From Branchipolynoe longqiensis (Eukaryota; Annelida; Polychaeta; Phyllodocida; Polynoidae): 64,000 nucleotides of DNA. The stretch spans positions 75,461,040 to 75,525,039 of the forward strand of contig CM059193.1 of assembly GCA_030323885.1 (NCBI GenBank), read 5' to 3'. The position numbers and the translations under genes are program-made. Position 1 is the first letter of the stretch; each line of letters starts with the position of its first letter. Below the pieces are notes generated by a model that searched no databases, was not told the origin of the DNA, and saw nothing but the letters and a program-made list of their open reading frames with translations. Below are positions 20,430 through 32,457 of the stretch, piece after piece.

Positions 20430-20925
20430 AGTGGTCTACACTGACCTCTCAGGCAAGGAGCCGCATAGACAGGTAGGCGTGGTTAGCGTGGTGCCATGAG
20501 GGAGCCTAGGTGGTGTAATGGTTAGCACAATGGCCTGGAATCCAAAGCGATGTGGGTTTGAGTCCCGCTCTAGGCGTAATATTTCCCGTTTTCATCACCC
20601 CCATGACACTGGTTGATGTGACCAGGATCCTGTACAAGCTATGCGCTGTATAGTTGTTGAACCTACCCCATGTATGTATAAGTAACATTGCCTGTCTGTA
20701 TGTAATTGTACGCATTAAAAGACTTACAATTCCAGGGGGACGAGCATAGTGGTCTGCACTGACCTCTCAGGCAAGGAGCCACATAGACAGGTAGGCATGG
20801 GTAGTGTGGTGACATCAGGGAGCCTAGGTGGTGTAATGGTTAGCACACTGGCCTGGAAAGCAAAGCAATGTGGGTTCGAGTCCCGCTCTAGGCGCAATAT
20901 TTCCCATTTTCATCACCCCACGACA
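20430..20925 (+). mobile_element. SINE-Q head-to-tail pair
   Basis: Two tRNA-Gln-like heads: TAGGTGGTGTAATGGTTAGC at about 20508 and 20825, each with a GGGTTYGAGTCCCGC B box (20561, 20873). The first unit continues ATTTCCCGTTTTCATCACCC to CATTAAAAGACTTACAATTC. The joining block GACCTCTCAGGCAAGGAGCC repeats at 20443 and 20761 (period 318). The second unit stops soon after its head. The head resemblance to tRNA-Gln (TGGTGTAATGGTTAGCAC) is from memory. Confidence 0.78.
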
Positions 20926-21178
20926 ATACCAATTTAAAATACAATATATTTCCTATTAAATTAGCGTTGTGTGTCATAATAATCAATCTAATGTATTATT
21001 TCATAAATTTTCAGATTTTTAAAACGATCTGACTGTGCAACTTTTATTGATGCAACAACCCATCGCTTTGATGCACAAGTTTGTATACAAACCTTAAATG
21101 ATAAGAATTATATGGGCGTGTTTCCTTACGCGACTCTGAATGAAAAGCGATTATATATGGGACATAAATTGGACTTAC

Positions 21179-21253
21179 CTTTGCTTTCAATACTGCTAAT
21201 GAGATTGCCCCTCCTATTTGGGCAATAATTATAACGAACAGCAGAAAACTATA
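21179..21253 (-). CDS. Single internal exon, tetraspanin-like third transmembrane segment
   Basis: The minus strand reads a pyrimidine-rich TTCTTTCCTTCTGTCTTTTC plus AG acceptor, then a 75-bp open exon, then AAG/GTAAGT, a near-ideal donor. In phase 0 it encodes 25 residues: YSFLLFVIIIAQIGG, then AISLAVLKAK. This is a hydrophobic helix with a basic end. Many tetraspanins have an exon of exactly 75 bp encoding the end of the third transmembrane helix with this pattern (aromatic start, LL/II run, small residues, terminal K). Partner exons, including one with the CCG motif, were not found here, so introns would be long. It could instead be another multi-pass membrane protein. It is the only convincing host coding sequence in the window. 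Confidence 0.5.
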
Positions 21254-21351
21254 CTGAAAAGACAGAAGGAAAGAAACATGTGGTTAGTCTCAGTCAAATA
21301 TGCAGGTGCAAATACATTGATACAACTAGCAATGTAGTTGCTACATTTTCA

Positions 21352-21422
21352 CAAGTCGCGTTACAAATTCCCGGCCTGATATGACCTTATATGTTGCAAG
21401 TAGGTACAACTCCAACCACAAC
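21352..21422 (+). mobile_element. SINE-A tail fragment
   Basis: CACAAGTCGCGTTACAAATT and GGCCTGATATGACCTTATAT correspond to the last 70 bases of SINE-A. Confidence 0.65.
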
Positions 21423-22276
21423 CCTTGTAAATGAAGCTACAATGGGTAGTCTGTGTGTTTGTGTGCGCGGGAGGGGAGGATATCCTTACAGTCAAGCCAA
21501 TATAGACTGAACCAAATAGGATTCTTAAACCAGATGGGGTAAGCTAAGATTCCATATATACGCGGTATGTGGCATGCGAATGCGGTATGCGGCATAGATA
21601 CCCATGCCGACCTCCAATAGTTGATGTCTTCTTTTTGTGTTGGGGGGTTGCTAAACAAACAACAACATTTTTGGAGTTTGTTGCTCCAAATTTGTGAAGG
21701 AAAGTCAAAGTTACTATTGTTTTCTAGGATGTCACCACACTACCCATGCCTACCCACCACACTACCCATGCCTACCTATTACTCATCCACACACATTATT
21801 TAATGATGGATCAACTTAGGAAATGAGATTGTGATGAGGGATATACAGGAAACATCCATTGCTACTTTTCGATTGGTGATGTAGGTGTGCGTTGTCAGCC
21901 AATTACTGGGATATTTATGGTAAGTATGTATTGATAGTTCCTTTCACTGGTTGGTTTCTGATGTTCTGATTATATGGAAAACAAAAGGGGAAACATGCCT
22001 ATAATTTGGGTAGCTGTAGAGGTTTTAGTGTTAGGCAGTAGGTCGGCAGTGGGCAGTTTGATGAACACAGGAGAAGCAGGAGAATGAGAGGGCGGGTCCC
22101 GTTGTTGATGGAGTTGGTGGCGCGCGGGATGGGGGTGGGGACACATTTAACATATTGTTTCCTTTGTGGATAGGTGCTTGGGGCTAGATTGTTTGTTGGT
22201 GGTCTTGACATGTCAAGGAGGACACTCTCCTTCATTCTAAAATATCTCTCAATGTGGTCTATGTAGTATGGGTGCT
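21423..22276. other. Unassigned spacer
   Basis: A short CACACTACCCATGCCTACC duplication lies at 21732-21775. No coding or family signal otherwise. Confidence 0.35.
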
Positions 22277-22606
22277 GGTTGGGTTATTGGAGGTTTACAT
22301 CCTGACAACATCTCGGGTGATATCAGGATGCATACCGATATGTGACAGTGCACACTTATGTCAACTTTATAATGTTGCCCCACTGGGAAATCAGGCCACT
22401 GGCACCATGACCCAATATCCCACTCAGTCATATTATCCTGACACTGAGCTAACCGGGCCTTGCCCTATCCTATTAATGCCCAGTGCCAGGCTAGGAAGTG
22501 ACCACGTATCAATTTTTAAGTCATTGGTTTGACTTGACCGGGAATACAAGGCACAATCTTCCACACATTAAGCCCCTGCTCTGCTGATTCGGTCACCACA
22601 CCCGGT
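22277..22606 (-). mobile_element. SINE-A, full length
   Basis: Plus strand shows GAGGTTTACATCCTGACAAC, CAATATCCCACTCAGTCATA and TTGACTTGACCGGGAATAC, ending in a head of the CCGGGTGTGGTGACC type. Confidence 0.82.
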
Positions 22607-22783
22607 ATTGGCCAACACTAGGCTAACAAATGTATACTATTGTTACCTACGATTAAGCTTGGGTTCTCACTCTGAGCACCTTTAGCCTAAACATAAGCCA
22701 AGTGGATGACCCCGATGTCAACCCAACTCTGGTTTACGACAGGCAAAACCTGTTCGGCAATACAAAGAGTATGCTGCTGAATA

Positions 22784-22846
22784 AGTAAAGTTGCATAGTC
22801 TGATGGTTTTGAGTTTCTGCCATTTCTTGGAGATAAGGTGCGTATG
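22784..22846 (+). mobile_element. MITE-4 left-end fragment
   Basis: AAGTTGCATAGTCTGATGGT, TTTGAGTTTCTGCCATTTCT and GGAGATAA match the first 60 bases of MITE-4. Confidence 0.6.
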
Positions 22847-22879
22847 TCTTTTCCTTAGCCAGCTACATCTATCTGCCCA

Positions 22880-23765
22880 CGTGTGCACCCAAACATGCTC
22901 CCACATGTGCACTCAGACATACACGCATACACACCCACTCAAATGCACCCAAACACGAACCCACATGCAAGCACGCACCCACATGCCCACTAACACACAC
23001 ACTCTCACACACACACTCACACACACAAAACACCCACCTACATGCACACTCAAACACACACTCGCCCACTCCCACGCACCCAAACACAAACCCACATGCA
23101 CACCCAAGCACGCGCCCAGATGCCCACTAAGACACACACTCACACACGCACTCACACACTTCCACTCACACGCACCCAAACACAAGCCCACATGCACACC
23201 CAAGCACGCACCCACATGCCCACTAAGACATGCACTCACACACATCCACTCACACACACCTAAACATGCACCCGCATACACACTCAAACATGAACTCATA
23301 CATGCCGACTCACACGCACCCAAACACAAACCCACATGCACACGCAAGCATGCAACCACATGCCCACTAGCACACCCACTCACACACACACATTCACACA
23401 CATCCAACCACACACCCGCATGCACACTCAAACACACATGTGCCCACTCCCACGCACCCAAACACAAACCTGCATGCACACGCAAGCATGCAACCACATG
23501 CCCACTAACACACCCACTCACACACACCCACTCACACACATCCAAACACACACCCGCATGCACACTCAAACACACATATGCCCACTCCCACACACCCAAA
23601 AACAAACCCACATGCACACCCAAGTATGCACCCACATCCGCACTAAAACACACACTCACATACGCCCACTCACATGCACCCAAACATGCCCCTGCATGCA
23701 CACTCAAAGACGCACTCACACACCCACTCACACACATCCACTCACACGCACCCAAACACACACCA
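22880..23765. repeat. AC-rich minisatellite
   Basis: Nearly 900 bases of CACACCCAAACACAAACCC-like words with higher-order repeats of about 140-160 bases (ACCCAAGCACGCACCCACAT recurs). The unit length is a multiple of three in most steps, so a 340-codon Thr/His/Pro-rich frame and a 282-codon Cys/Val-rich opposite frame stay open. These are compositional, not genes. Confidence 0.9.
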
Positions 23766-23908
23766 TTATGCCAGATAAGCTCTGTACTTGCAACTGCCTT
23801 TATTACTTATTAGTCAGTCCTTACCTCAGCCACTGGTGACATGATCACCGTATCTTTTGGCTGGCCAGTTAATATAAATAACACAGACTATGTATGCATA
23901 TAAATGAA

Positions 23909-24138
23909 TGAAGACTTCAGGCGCAAAACCCTGTAAGCGGCAATCCAAAAATTGACTTAAAAGTTATAAAGATTTATCTGAAAGTCATTTTAATTCCCTC
24001 TAAGTCCACATTGGTTGTGAAGAACTGGTTATGGAGCAATGAAACAACAAATTGGAATATACAAAAATTACATTTTTGAACCTGTGATTCCAATGTCTAT
24101 CTCAACGGCGTTTACAGGGTTTTGCACATGAACTCTCC
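23909..24138. mobile_element. MITE-5, complete
   Basis: The left end TGAAGACTTCAGGCGCAAAA is followed by CCCTGTAAGCGG. The right end CGTTTACAGGGTTTTGCACA is followed by TGAACTCTCC. This gives about 30-bp imperfect terminal inverted repeats. Inside lies TTATGGAGCAATGAAACAAC. Non-coding, about 230 bp. A close copy is at 42098. Confidence 0.75.
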
Positions 24139-24240
24139 TTTTATTGTAAATAACTGATTTGTCACATGGCTGCAACACCAGTGCCACGGTGCTGACAAAA
24201 GACTGTTTTTCGATGAATAAACTATATTAACAACAGACAA
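24139..24240 (+). mobile_element. LINE-1 3'-end fragment
   Basis: ATTGTAAATAACTGATTTGT, CACATGGCTGCAACACCAGT and GATGAATAAACTATAT match 29568-29658 closely. It directly follows MITE-5. Confidence 0.65.
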
Positions 24241-24875
24241 AGGCAGTAAGCTTTAGTCCGGGAATCCAGACAACACCCTTACTGATTCTGCCATTCATTT
24301 TGAGCATTCTGAAATCTACCGTGTCTCAACTCACATACACAAATCTGAAATAATTGATTATTCCCGCCTTCAATCCAGGGCTTACGCTACACTCTCTGTG
24401 TCTGCATTGCGAGTTGAGAGCCGAGGAATATATTATTAGAAATTATGACAATATTGGCATTTCCTTAAAATCCAGTAATTTGTCAACTTCATTAAGCTGG
24501 AGACTCCCACATGGTGCTGAAGGCGTCGGGAAGAGCAACATTCATCAGTTCATTATGTCCTCTGTAATCAAACTATTGAACGCACGTAAAGACACAAATA
24601 AAGAGTCCACAAAATGTCAATAAGCAGTAATTTCCTCCGATTACTTGGAAGGAGGGAGAAGACAGATCGCGATGAGGTTTCACGTGTTAGTTAGTCATTC
24701 TAGGCTCTGATAGGATAGGTGGCAAGGGGATAGTCCGACTTAAATATATATATATATATCTATATAGATAATAAAGATATAACTATTGTACTAATAGTCT
24801 TATAAAAATAGGATGTGTGGGTTTGATGAGAAAATGTGCACATCATTCTATTACCGGACAGTAAGACCAATTGGA
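24241..24875. other. Unassigned spacer
   Basis: An 89-codon frame at 24354 shows no domain. A short TA run is at 24745-24765. Confidence 0.35.
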
Positions 24876-25545
24876 AGACAGTAGTAGCCATTGATGGTCA
24901 TTGACAGTAATTGGAAGACAGTAGTAGCCATTGACGGCCATTGACAGAAAGTGGAATACATTAGTACCCATTGACGGTCATGGACAGCAATTGGAATCAA
25001 GTAGAAGTGACTGGCAATTTGTCTAGGCCATTGGAATATATTGCCAGCAATGTGTGGCCATTGGCAGCAATATGAGCCAATTTATACGCCATTGATAGTC
25101 ATTGACAGCAACTGGAGACTAGTAGATGCCATTACCGGCCATTCATGGCTATTGACAGCAGTTGGAGGTTATTAGAAACCATTGACAGTCATTCACGACC
25201 ATTGACATCAATTGGAGGCCATTTGAAGCCATTGACGGCCATTTGCATCAATTTGAGTCTATTATTAGAAGCCATTGACGGCGATTGGAATCAATTGGAG
25301 GTTATTATTTGAAGCCATTGAAGGCCATTGGCATCAATTGGAGTCTATTATTAAAAGCCATTGATGCCCATTGGGATCAATTGGAGTATATTATTAAAAG
25401 CCATTGATGGCCATTGGGATCAATTGGAGTCTATTATTAAAAGCCATTGACGGCCATTGGGATCAATTGGAGTTTATCATTAAAAGCCATTGAAGGTCAT
25501 TGGCAGCCATTGACAACCATTGTAAGTCATTGGCTCTATGAGCTC
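24876..25545. repeat. CCATTGA minisatellite
   Basis: The words GCCATTGACGGCCATTG and CAATTGGAG iterate. From 25205 to 25490 a clearer unit of about 42-50 bases appears (ATTATTAAAAGCCATTGATG then GGGATCAATTGGAGT). The left half is older and more degenerate. Confidence 0.88.
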
Positions 25546-25815
25546 AGATAAGCAGTTTAACGCACATCTGGCCGACAGGGGTCATTTTGAGTAGTATAAT
25601 TTATGCGGCTCTCCACCACCGCCCACATGCCATAACTTCCCTCACTTAATTTTGATTGTAACTTTCAATTGTATGCCAATTCCGATAGAAGAGGCAAGAG
25701 TCAAAGTGGGATTTACAGGTTCTTTGTTTTTATGTCATGTAATGAGTGGGTAAGGATGTGCATGAGACGGTTCAGTCGCTATTGATCAAACTCTCGCCTT
25801 CTATGGAGGCAAATG
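25546..25815. other. Unassigned spacer
   Basis: No family recognised. Confidence 0.3.
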
Positions 25816-26006
25816 CAGTAAAACCTCTCTAAATCGACCGACCATGGGACCAACTTTAAATGGTCCATTTAGGGAGGTGGTCAGTTTAAGGAGTTTTTCT
25901 GTCATTACAATGGTATTGCATGGGCGATCATTTGGGGCCCGGGTAAAGCAATTGATATAGGGATGTGGTCGATCTGTGGAGGCGATCGGTTAGAGAGGTT
26001 TTACTG
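25816..26006. mobile_element. MITE-2, 191 bp
   Basis: Ends CAGTAAAACCTCTCTAAATC and GGTTAGAGAGGTTTTACTG are inverted. Subterminal CGACCGACCATGGGACC and GATATAGGGATGTGGTCGAT are typical of the family (copies at 40588, 45402, 51103). CAGTA termini suggest a pogo-like Tc1/mariner MITE. It lies directly upstream of the truncated LINE-1. Confidence 0.82.
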
Positions 26007-26035
26007 CAAATAACTTATCAGCAGCTACTGTTTGG

Positions 26036-28549
26036 TAAGACAACAAAATTCTAATAGATAATGTATATAGGCCCCCAAATGGGAATATGCAGGAAGCTTT
26101 TGACCTACTAAGCTCAACCATGAAACAAATTATAGACATTAACAAATATGAAACTCTTCTCATTGGTGATTACAATGCAGATTACAATGCAAAAAATCAA
26201 CCATCAGCTAATATCACGAGACAATTTGCCACAGAACATGAACTGCAACAGATGATTAACAAAACTACTAGAAGCACACAAACCTCAAATACAACAATTG
26301 ACCTGGCTTTTACAAATATAAAATATTGTACTACATCTGGTATCCTCAACTACAACATAAGTGATCACAAACCTATTTATATAATAAAAAAAACACCAAG
26401 GAATGACAAACAAACCACATCACACTGGGGCCGCTCATATAGAAACTGCACCTATGAGGACCTTTCAACCACATTACGGGGATTTGCTACCAATGAAATA
26501 TGTTATGAGCAAGATCCGAACAAGTGCTGGGACATGTTAGAAGCTATCCTTGATAGAGCTGCTGACAAACTTTGCCCAATGATTGAACTGAGAATAAGAA
26601 AAAACACAGCTAAATACTTAAATGACAAATTACAAGAACTACAACGAGATCGGGACTACTTTTGTCAAAAGGCCGAATTAACCAAAGACCCAGGGGATGC
26701 ATTCATAGCAAAATGCTTAACTAGAAAGGCCAGGACTGAGGTTTGAAAGGCAAAATCAAGGTACTATCTTGACCAAGTCATCATTCACAACCAAAACCAC
26801 AAGAAATGTTGGTATGAACTAGATCAAATAGAGCCTGATCCCAAGCAAAAAATCAGTAATCTAATAAATGACAGTACTGGTGAAACAATACCTGATATTC
26901 AACTAGCAGAAGAGATCAACAAATACTTTGTTGATATAGGAGCTAACCTAGCCCAAAGATTTCAACCAAAAGATGATGTCCAGAAAAACTATAAGGTTGT
27001 AGTTAACCAACATAGATATGATCTCATAGAAACAACAAAAGACAAGATCCTTACCAAAGTACAAAAGCTATCACCATTCAAACCTTCAGGCATGAAGGAC
27101 ATCAGTTCAACCTTTATCAAGGGCACCATCAAGGCTCTGATAGATGAATTTACATACCTATACAACCTCATAATTACTACTGGAATTTTCCCAGAAAAAT
27201 GGAAGAGAGCAACAGTTACCCCTATACCCAAGGTAGGTAACCCAAAGTCCTGTAATGAACTGCGACCTATATCCATACTACCTCTCACTGGCAGAATAAT
27301 TGAACAGATAATTCATGACCAAATAAAAACATTTCTTGAGGACACTAACTATTTAGCCACCCAACAAAATGGCTTCAGAAAAGAAAGGTCAACGACTAAG
27401 GCACTTGCCTCATTAATGGATGAATTGTTGATTAGCACAGACAGAGGTGAGCTTACAATAGCTGTTTTTCTTGATTTCAAGAAAGCTTTTGATACAATTG
27501 ACCACAAAATCCTGCTATGTAAGATCAAAAGAGCTGGACTGGGAAAAAGATCATGTAGGTTCATATCCAACTATTAAAACAATAGACAACAAGTCACAAA
27601 AATTAATAATACAGAATCCTCCACGAGAACTGTCAGAACAGGAGTTCCCCAAGGTTCCACTTTGGGACCACTCCTCTTTCTGATATTTATTAATGACCTA
27701 CCATTGCTGTCTACCAGTGCTAATTTCACACTTTTTGCGGATGATGCTGTCCTCACAGTGCACAATAAAAACATTATTCTGGCAGCTACTATGGTAAACA
27801 AGGTGTTAAAAAAGGTCAATATTTGGTGTGCTGATAACAGACTTACCTTAAACACACAAAAATCAGAATATGTGATATTTGGAACAAAATCTAGAAAATC
27901 TCACGCGCAAAATATAGACCTATGTATAGGCAATGCAGTGCTAAGAGAAGTGAACTCGTACAAATACTTGGGAACCACACTTGACTCTACACTGAATGCG
28001 AACCAGCAACTATCGAGACTGAACCAAATTCTAGGTATGAGAAGGACAACCTTTAGAAAAATAAGATGCTACATGAGTGAGAACACAGCGCTCAAACTGT
28101 ATAAGGCAACTATACTGCCAATAATAGATTATAATGATCTAATCTATGGCCTTTTAACAAAACAACAAGAAAATTAATTACAGAGAACTCAAAACCGAGC
28201 TCTTAGAACAGTATATAGGGGCAAAGTTCTCTCAGTGAATGAGATGCACACTAGATCTAATATCACATACCTGAGCCAAAGGAGAGATGCACATCTGCTA
28301 TCTCTTATGTTTATCAGAGCCAAGGATGAAAACTACATAGACCATACTACCAGAGTTACCAGGCAGGGGGATGCTACACTCCTCAAAGTTCCTAAACCAC
28401 TCACAAATAGACTGACAAGAGCCCCTATCTACAAAGGCAGCAACTTATGGAATGAACTCCCAGTCAGAAGTAGATATGCACAAACACAACTAGAATTCAA
28501 GAACCTGGTAAGATTTCACCAACCCAATCAGGCCCTTCTACAGGCCTAG
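26036..28549 (+). pseudogene. LINE-1: endonuclease/reverse transcriptase ORF, 5' truncated, three stops
   Basis: One reading frame runs throughout with no frameshift. It is interrupted only by stops at 26744 (TGA), 27575 (TAA) and 28175 (TAA). The upstream part is the C-terminal half of an apurinic-type endonuclease: VYRPPN, GDYNAD (about 26165), TIDLAFTN and SDHKPIY. The reverse transcriptase follows, with RPISILPLTGRIIEQIIH, NGFRKERSTTKAL, FLDFKKAFDTIDHK (about 27465), GVPQGSTLGPLLF and the catalytic LFADD (about 27731). The distal part ends LWNELPVRSRYA near 28475. The architecture fits CR1/Jockey-type non-LTR elements. The N-terminus of the endonuclease and any ORF1 are absent. By context it is a dead insertion, but the low damage implies modest age. 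Confidence 0.88.
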
Positions 28550-29658
28550 TGAGGAGGTTGCCACATTTAATTAGCTATCTATTATAAGCACCTATGGCCA
28601 CCCTACCCCCTCCCACCACCCCACGCGCTCCTTTGCCTGCTGCCAACAAACCAAGTTATCCACCGTACAAATTATTTGCCCAGCAAATTCGGAAAGGTGT
28701 ATCAGTCTGGTAGTATTGCTATAGACCGGGGGCCCTATGGTACTGGGACGGCTCACTCCCTATCTCTCCCATGTGATGTAAATTTTGCGGTGCCACGTTG
28801 TGGTGGGTTTGATTGACCCAGCTGCTGGTTGGTGTTTCACATGTAAACACATACGGTTATATCATGCATGAGGCGGGTAAGCGTGAATACACATCAATAT
28901 CGGATTGCTATGAACAGGCACACATCATCGTCGCCATCGTCACACAGCTTTCACATTCATATATACATTTGTGCATATATTGTGGCATCTGTTTAGCCGG
29001 GGGAACGACCAGCGCACCATGTGGTGGGTTTGATCATTTTGATTACACAGTACAGGCTGAGTGAGCTGTCTTGGTATTATGGGGTCTTTGTACAAACATA
29101 GACACTAATAAAGTCTGTACTAGACTACTAAATGACTGAAACATACAATCCTCCAAGCATTGTTTATCCCATCATTACTAACAACCTACTTACTCAAACT
29201 ACTTCATGTAGTCAAAAAACACACCTGAGGTATTAACCTTTTAAGCATAGCCCTATAAGCTAACCACACTCTATCTAACAGAATAAACAAACCATTCAAC
29301 TAACACTCACTCCATCTCAAAATGTTAACTCCAACAACATGATAGTTTTGCAATTCACAACATAGTAGGCATACAAACCTATGAAGGAAAACTATGTACC
29401 TAACCACTCCGTAATGTAAAGGTCTAATCAATACACATGTATGTATCAAGTGTGTAGGAATACAACATATAACTGCTATTTTTGTATGTGAATTGTCAAA
29501 CTATACCATATGTAAGTCTTTGAATGTTTGATATTGTTATTTCAGCTGATTTGGGCTAGCTGCATATATTGTAAATAACTGTATTGTCACATGGCTGGAA
29601 GACCAGTGCCACGGCGCTGACAAAAGACTTTATTCAATGAATAAACTATATTTACAAA
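28550..29658 (+). mobile_element. LINE-1 3' untranslated region
   Basis: A/C-rich sequence resembling the sense strand of LINE-1 continues from 29090, ending GAATAAACTATATTTACAAA with an A9 tail. The last 90 bases (GGAAGACCAGTGCCACGGCG) are repeated at 1262 and 24139, defining the family 3' end. The stretch 28600-29070 is less A/C-biased and may be a separate insertion. It contains CATGTGGTGGGTTTGAT and GTTGTGGTGGGTTTGAT, two related words. Confidence 0.6.
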
Positions 29659-30216
29659 AAAAAAGACCAACACTACAGCTGGCCAGCATTGAAAACAAGC
29701 CTGGGTACCCAGGCTTACATGCTATGGACAGAATAAATACATCCTCAATACAAAAATAGAGGGTTTCTGCTTGTGGAGAAAATTTCAAAAGCTCCTGCCT
29801 TCTGCAATAAAACTGTCTGTAGTCAGGGGAAGTGAAACTGATGCATGTATTATTAATTCGAGTAGATGACTGGAGGTGAGTGAGAAGGTAAGACTTTCTG
29901 GTGTCTTTCTTAAAGCCAAGCGTGATGTTCAAATATATGCCACTATACAATTTCCACCAACAACACGCTATCAGACGGTAGCGGAAGGACTAATGTTGTG
30001 TCTAGCTTTTCTCTGTGCAGGATGCTCTGTTGAAAAGGTTTTATGGAAGTGTTTCATCGGTAACCTGCCCTCTGTTGTCAGTGACAAGAACTAATGTTAT
30101 GGTAGATACTCTTTGTACAACATCTGTTTGTGGGAAAAGGTATATTATTCTTGATTGTAATCTGTGACTTAAATGCCTGATTTAGTAATACTTCAATCGT
30201 GATATATAAGACATAA
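29659..30216. other. Unassigned spacer
   Basis: The 106-codon minus-strand frame at 29630-29950 has no recognisable domain. Confidence 0.35.
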
Positions 30217-30280
30217 GGTTGGTTGGTTGTTGGAGTTTTACGTCCTGGCAACATATACGGTCATATCAGGATGGTAAGAC
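30217..30280 (-). mobile_element. SINE-A tail-only fragment
   Basis: GGTTGGTTGTTGGAGTTTTA, CGTCCTGGCAACATATACGG and TCATATCAGGATGG. This is the same unit that forms the array at 52071. Confidence 0.75.
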
Positions 30281-30979
30281 ACGAGGTGATTTATATCTAT
30301 ATAATACTTTGTTCTATGGAGAAGGTCATGTAGAGGATTTTCAGCACCATCCTGCCCTCCGATAGCAGAGGCAATATGTAGTGTACTGTTCATTGCAGCA
30401 CACCGGGCAGGCACAGTGTAAAAGGTCTAGTATGTTGCATTATAATTTCTGACTTAAATGCATTGTCTTTGTTCAATTGTGATATATCATACTTCAGTTG
30501 TGATATATAATATTTCAGTTGTGATATATAACACTTGGATCATTATTATAGCATGGCTGTAAGAGACTCCTTTGTTATTTCCTCGAGAGATGGCATCTAG
30601 ATGCTGGTGGTGAATGCTTACACTGTAAGAGTGGAAGACAGACAACTGGAACACAGATATCGGATTATCCGCTCACAATGCCTCATCCTGTGGCATGATT
30701 GATGTCGGTTCATAACAAACCCCTTTAAGCTTGTGTCAATTGTGGCTTTGTGGATTCGAGCATGCATCGCCTGCCACACATAGGGCCGGCTTATACGACA
30801 CACAGGGGGCCAGAAGAAGCGCCCGCTAGGCACAACTTACTGGACAGTGCCAAGACCGCCGCACATTCCACGACAATTCACCTTGACTCATCGCGTTGAG
30901 TGGGAATAGGGAATATACCTTTATCAGAGAGCATTCGCACTATCACAGTGATCTGCGAATCACAGCATTTAGTTAGTTA
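30281..30979. other. Unassigned spacer
   Basis: A small direct repeat TCAGTTGTGATATATAA occurs three times at about 30470-30532. No coding signal. Confidence 0.35.
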
Positions 30980-31286
30980 AGCGTATCTCTCCTGGTTTGG
31001 TAGATCGTGGGATTCGAACTCACTCATTCAAACCCTGGTCCAGTCAAACCAATGACTTAAATATTGATACTTGTCACTTCCTATCCAGGCGCTTGACATT
31101 AATCGGATAGGACAAGGACTTGTTTGCACAGTGTCAGGATAATGTGACTGAGTGGGATGTCATGTCATGGTGCTCGAAGCCTGGTCTCCCAGTGGGGCAG
31201 CACTATACAGTTGCCATGAATGCACAGTCAATAGCGGCTACCCGGCCTGATATGACCTTAAATGTTGGCAGGATGTAAAACCAACC
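30980..31286 (+). mobile_element. SINE-A
   Basis: The head is partly lost. B-box region, body and tail are present (CAGGATAATGTGACTGAGTG, CCCAGTGGGGCAGCACTATA, GGCCTGATATGACCTTAAAT). Confidence 0.8.
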
Positions 31287-31435
31287 ACCACCAACCTACC
31301 CTATACCGGCAGCGGAAGAACAAATGTTGTGGACAGTAGCTCACTGTGCAGTATATTCTGTGGAAAAGGTCTTATAGTTGACCTGCCTTATGATGGTGGT
31401 TGCAAAGAGTAATTGTGTTTTTGTTGTTGTTTTTT

Positions 31436-31480
31436 ATGTGTTTGTTTGTTGTTGTTTTACGTCCTATCAACATCTAAGGT
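31436..31480 (-). mobile_element. SINE-A tail-only fragment
   Basis: GTTGTTGTTTTACGTCCTAT followed by CAACATCTAAGGTG. Confidence 0.6.
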
Positions 31481-32457
31481 GTGCGGGTAGCAGCTGACTG
31501 TGAATACACAACATTCACACACATGCGAGTTAGAGCTAGATTTGAGGTTGCATGTCGTCATTCTGAAAGCCTCGCAGAAGCGTAGCGTATTTACATAGTG
31601 AGTGAAAGGAACCTACATGATAAGCGAGCATTTTCTCGGTGAGTTTAACAAACTTGCTTTTGATATTTATACCGCTATCCAGTCTTCATATAGCATATTC
31701 CTAATCTGTTAATCAGTGAACAAAATTATTCATTGAGTGTGTCTTTTGATGACTACGCTCTTACGGTTTTGTATTGTAAACAAATGCAGTTGTGGTCTAG
31801 CCGCAAATAACGGCCCACAACAGTGGTTTCATCTGAGGCCACTAGGCGTCGGATGTGTTGTGAAATATCCTCTATTGCTTCGGAGAAAAGGTCTACTGTG
31901 TTTTAGCGACGGTCCAAAGAATTCATTAACAATAAGTGGTTAAAACCAATTGACAAAGCGTATGCATCACAGAGAGCAAGACATTGTTATCACTGTCAGC
32001 TCATTCTACCTCTTGGATACTTGTGCAAATCTAATCTGAACAAAGAACCGACAGGAGAAGAGATTTGTCGTATATCATCCCCAACATGATTTGTTGTGAT
32101 ATGATATCAGATACTTCTGTATTATTGTATGTTTTCTACCTGTTTTCTATAATGGTCCATCATGTGCAATTTGGCTCCAACGTATTCAACGCCATCGGCT
32201 GAAGCGTGAGCTATTTCCGCTAAGGTATTATCCGAATTCCCTATGCATATAATAACAATTTGGAGAATGTTCCCAGATCAGTAATTCGTATCAATGTAGA
32301 CAGAACTCTATCACTAACATTATTTAGTTCATTGTGCAATAATCTGAAAATTCTATAGTTATTTGCATCGATGTCAACAGAAATTTACCACTCCAATTAT
32401 TTAGTTAATTCTATAATAATCTGAATATTCTATAGGTATTTGGTTCATTGTACAATA
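31481..32457. other. Unassigned spacer
   Basis: No family was recognised. Near 32360-32465 the sequence repeats ATAATCTGAATATTCTATAG-like words. The 68-codon frame at 31737 has no domain. Confidence 0.35.

Noticed and set aside
20508..20585. tRNA-Gln gene
   Set aside because: The acceptor and D arm look tRNA-like but the anticodon stem does not pair, and the same head occurs with SINE-Q bodies at several loci.
22791..23813. 340-codon open frame rich in Thr, His and Pro
   Set aside because: It is the AC-rich minisatellite read in a frame kept open by a period divisible by three. The opposite strand is open too.
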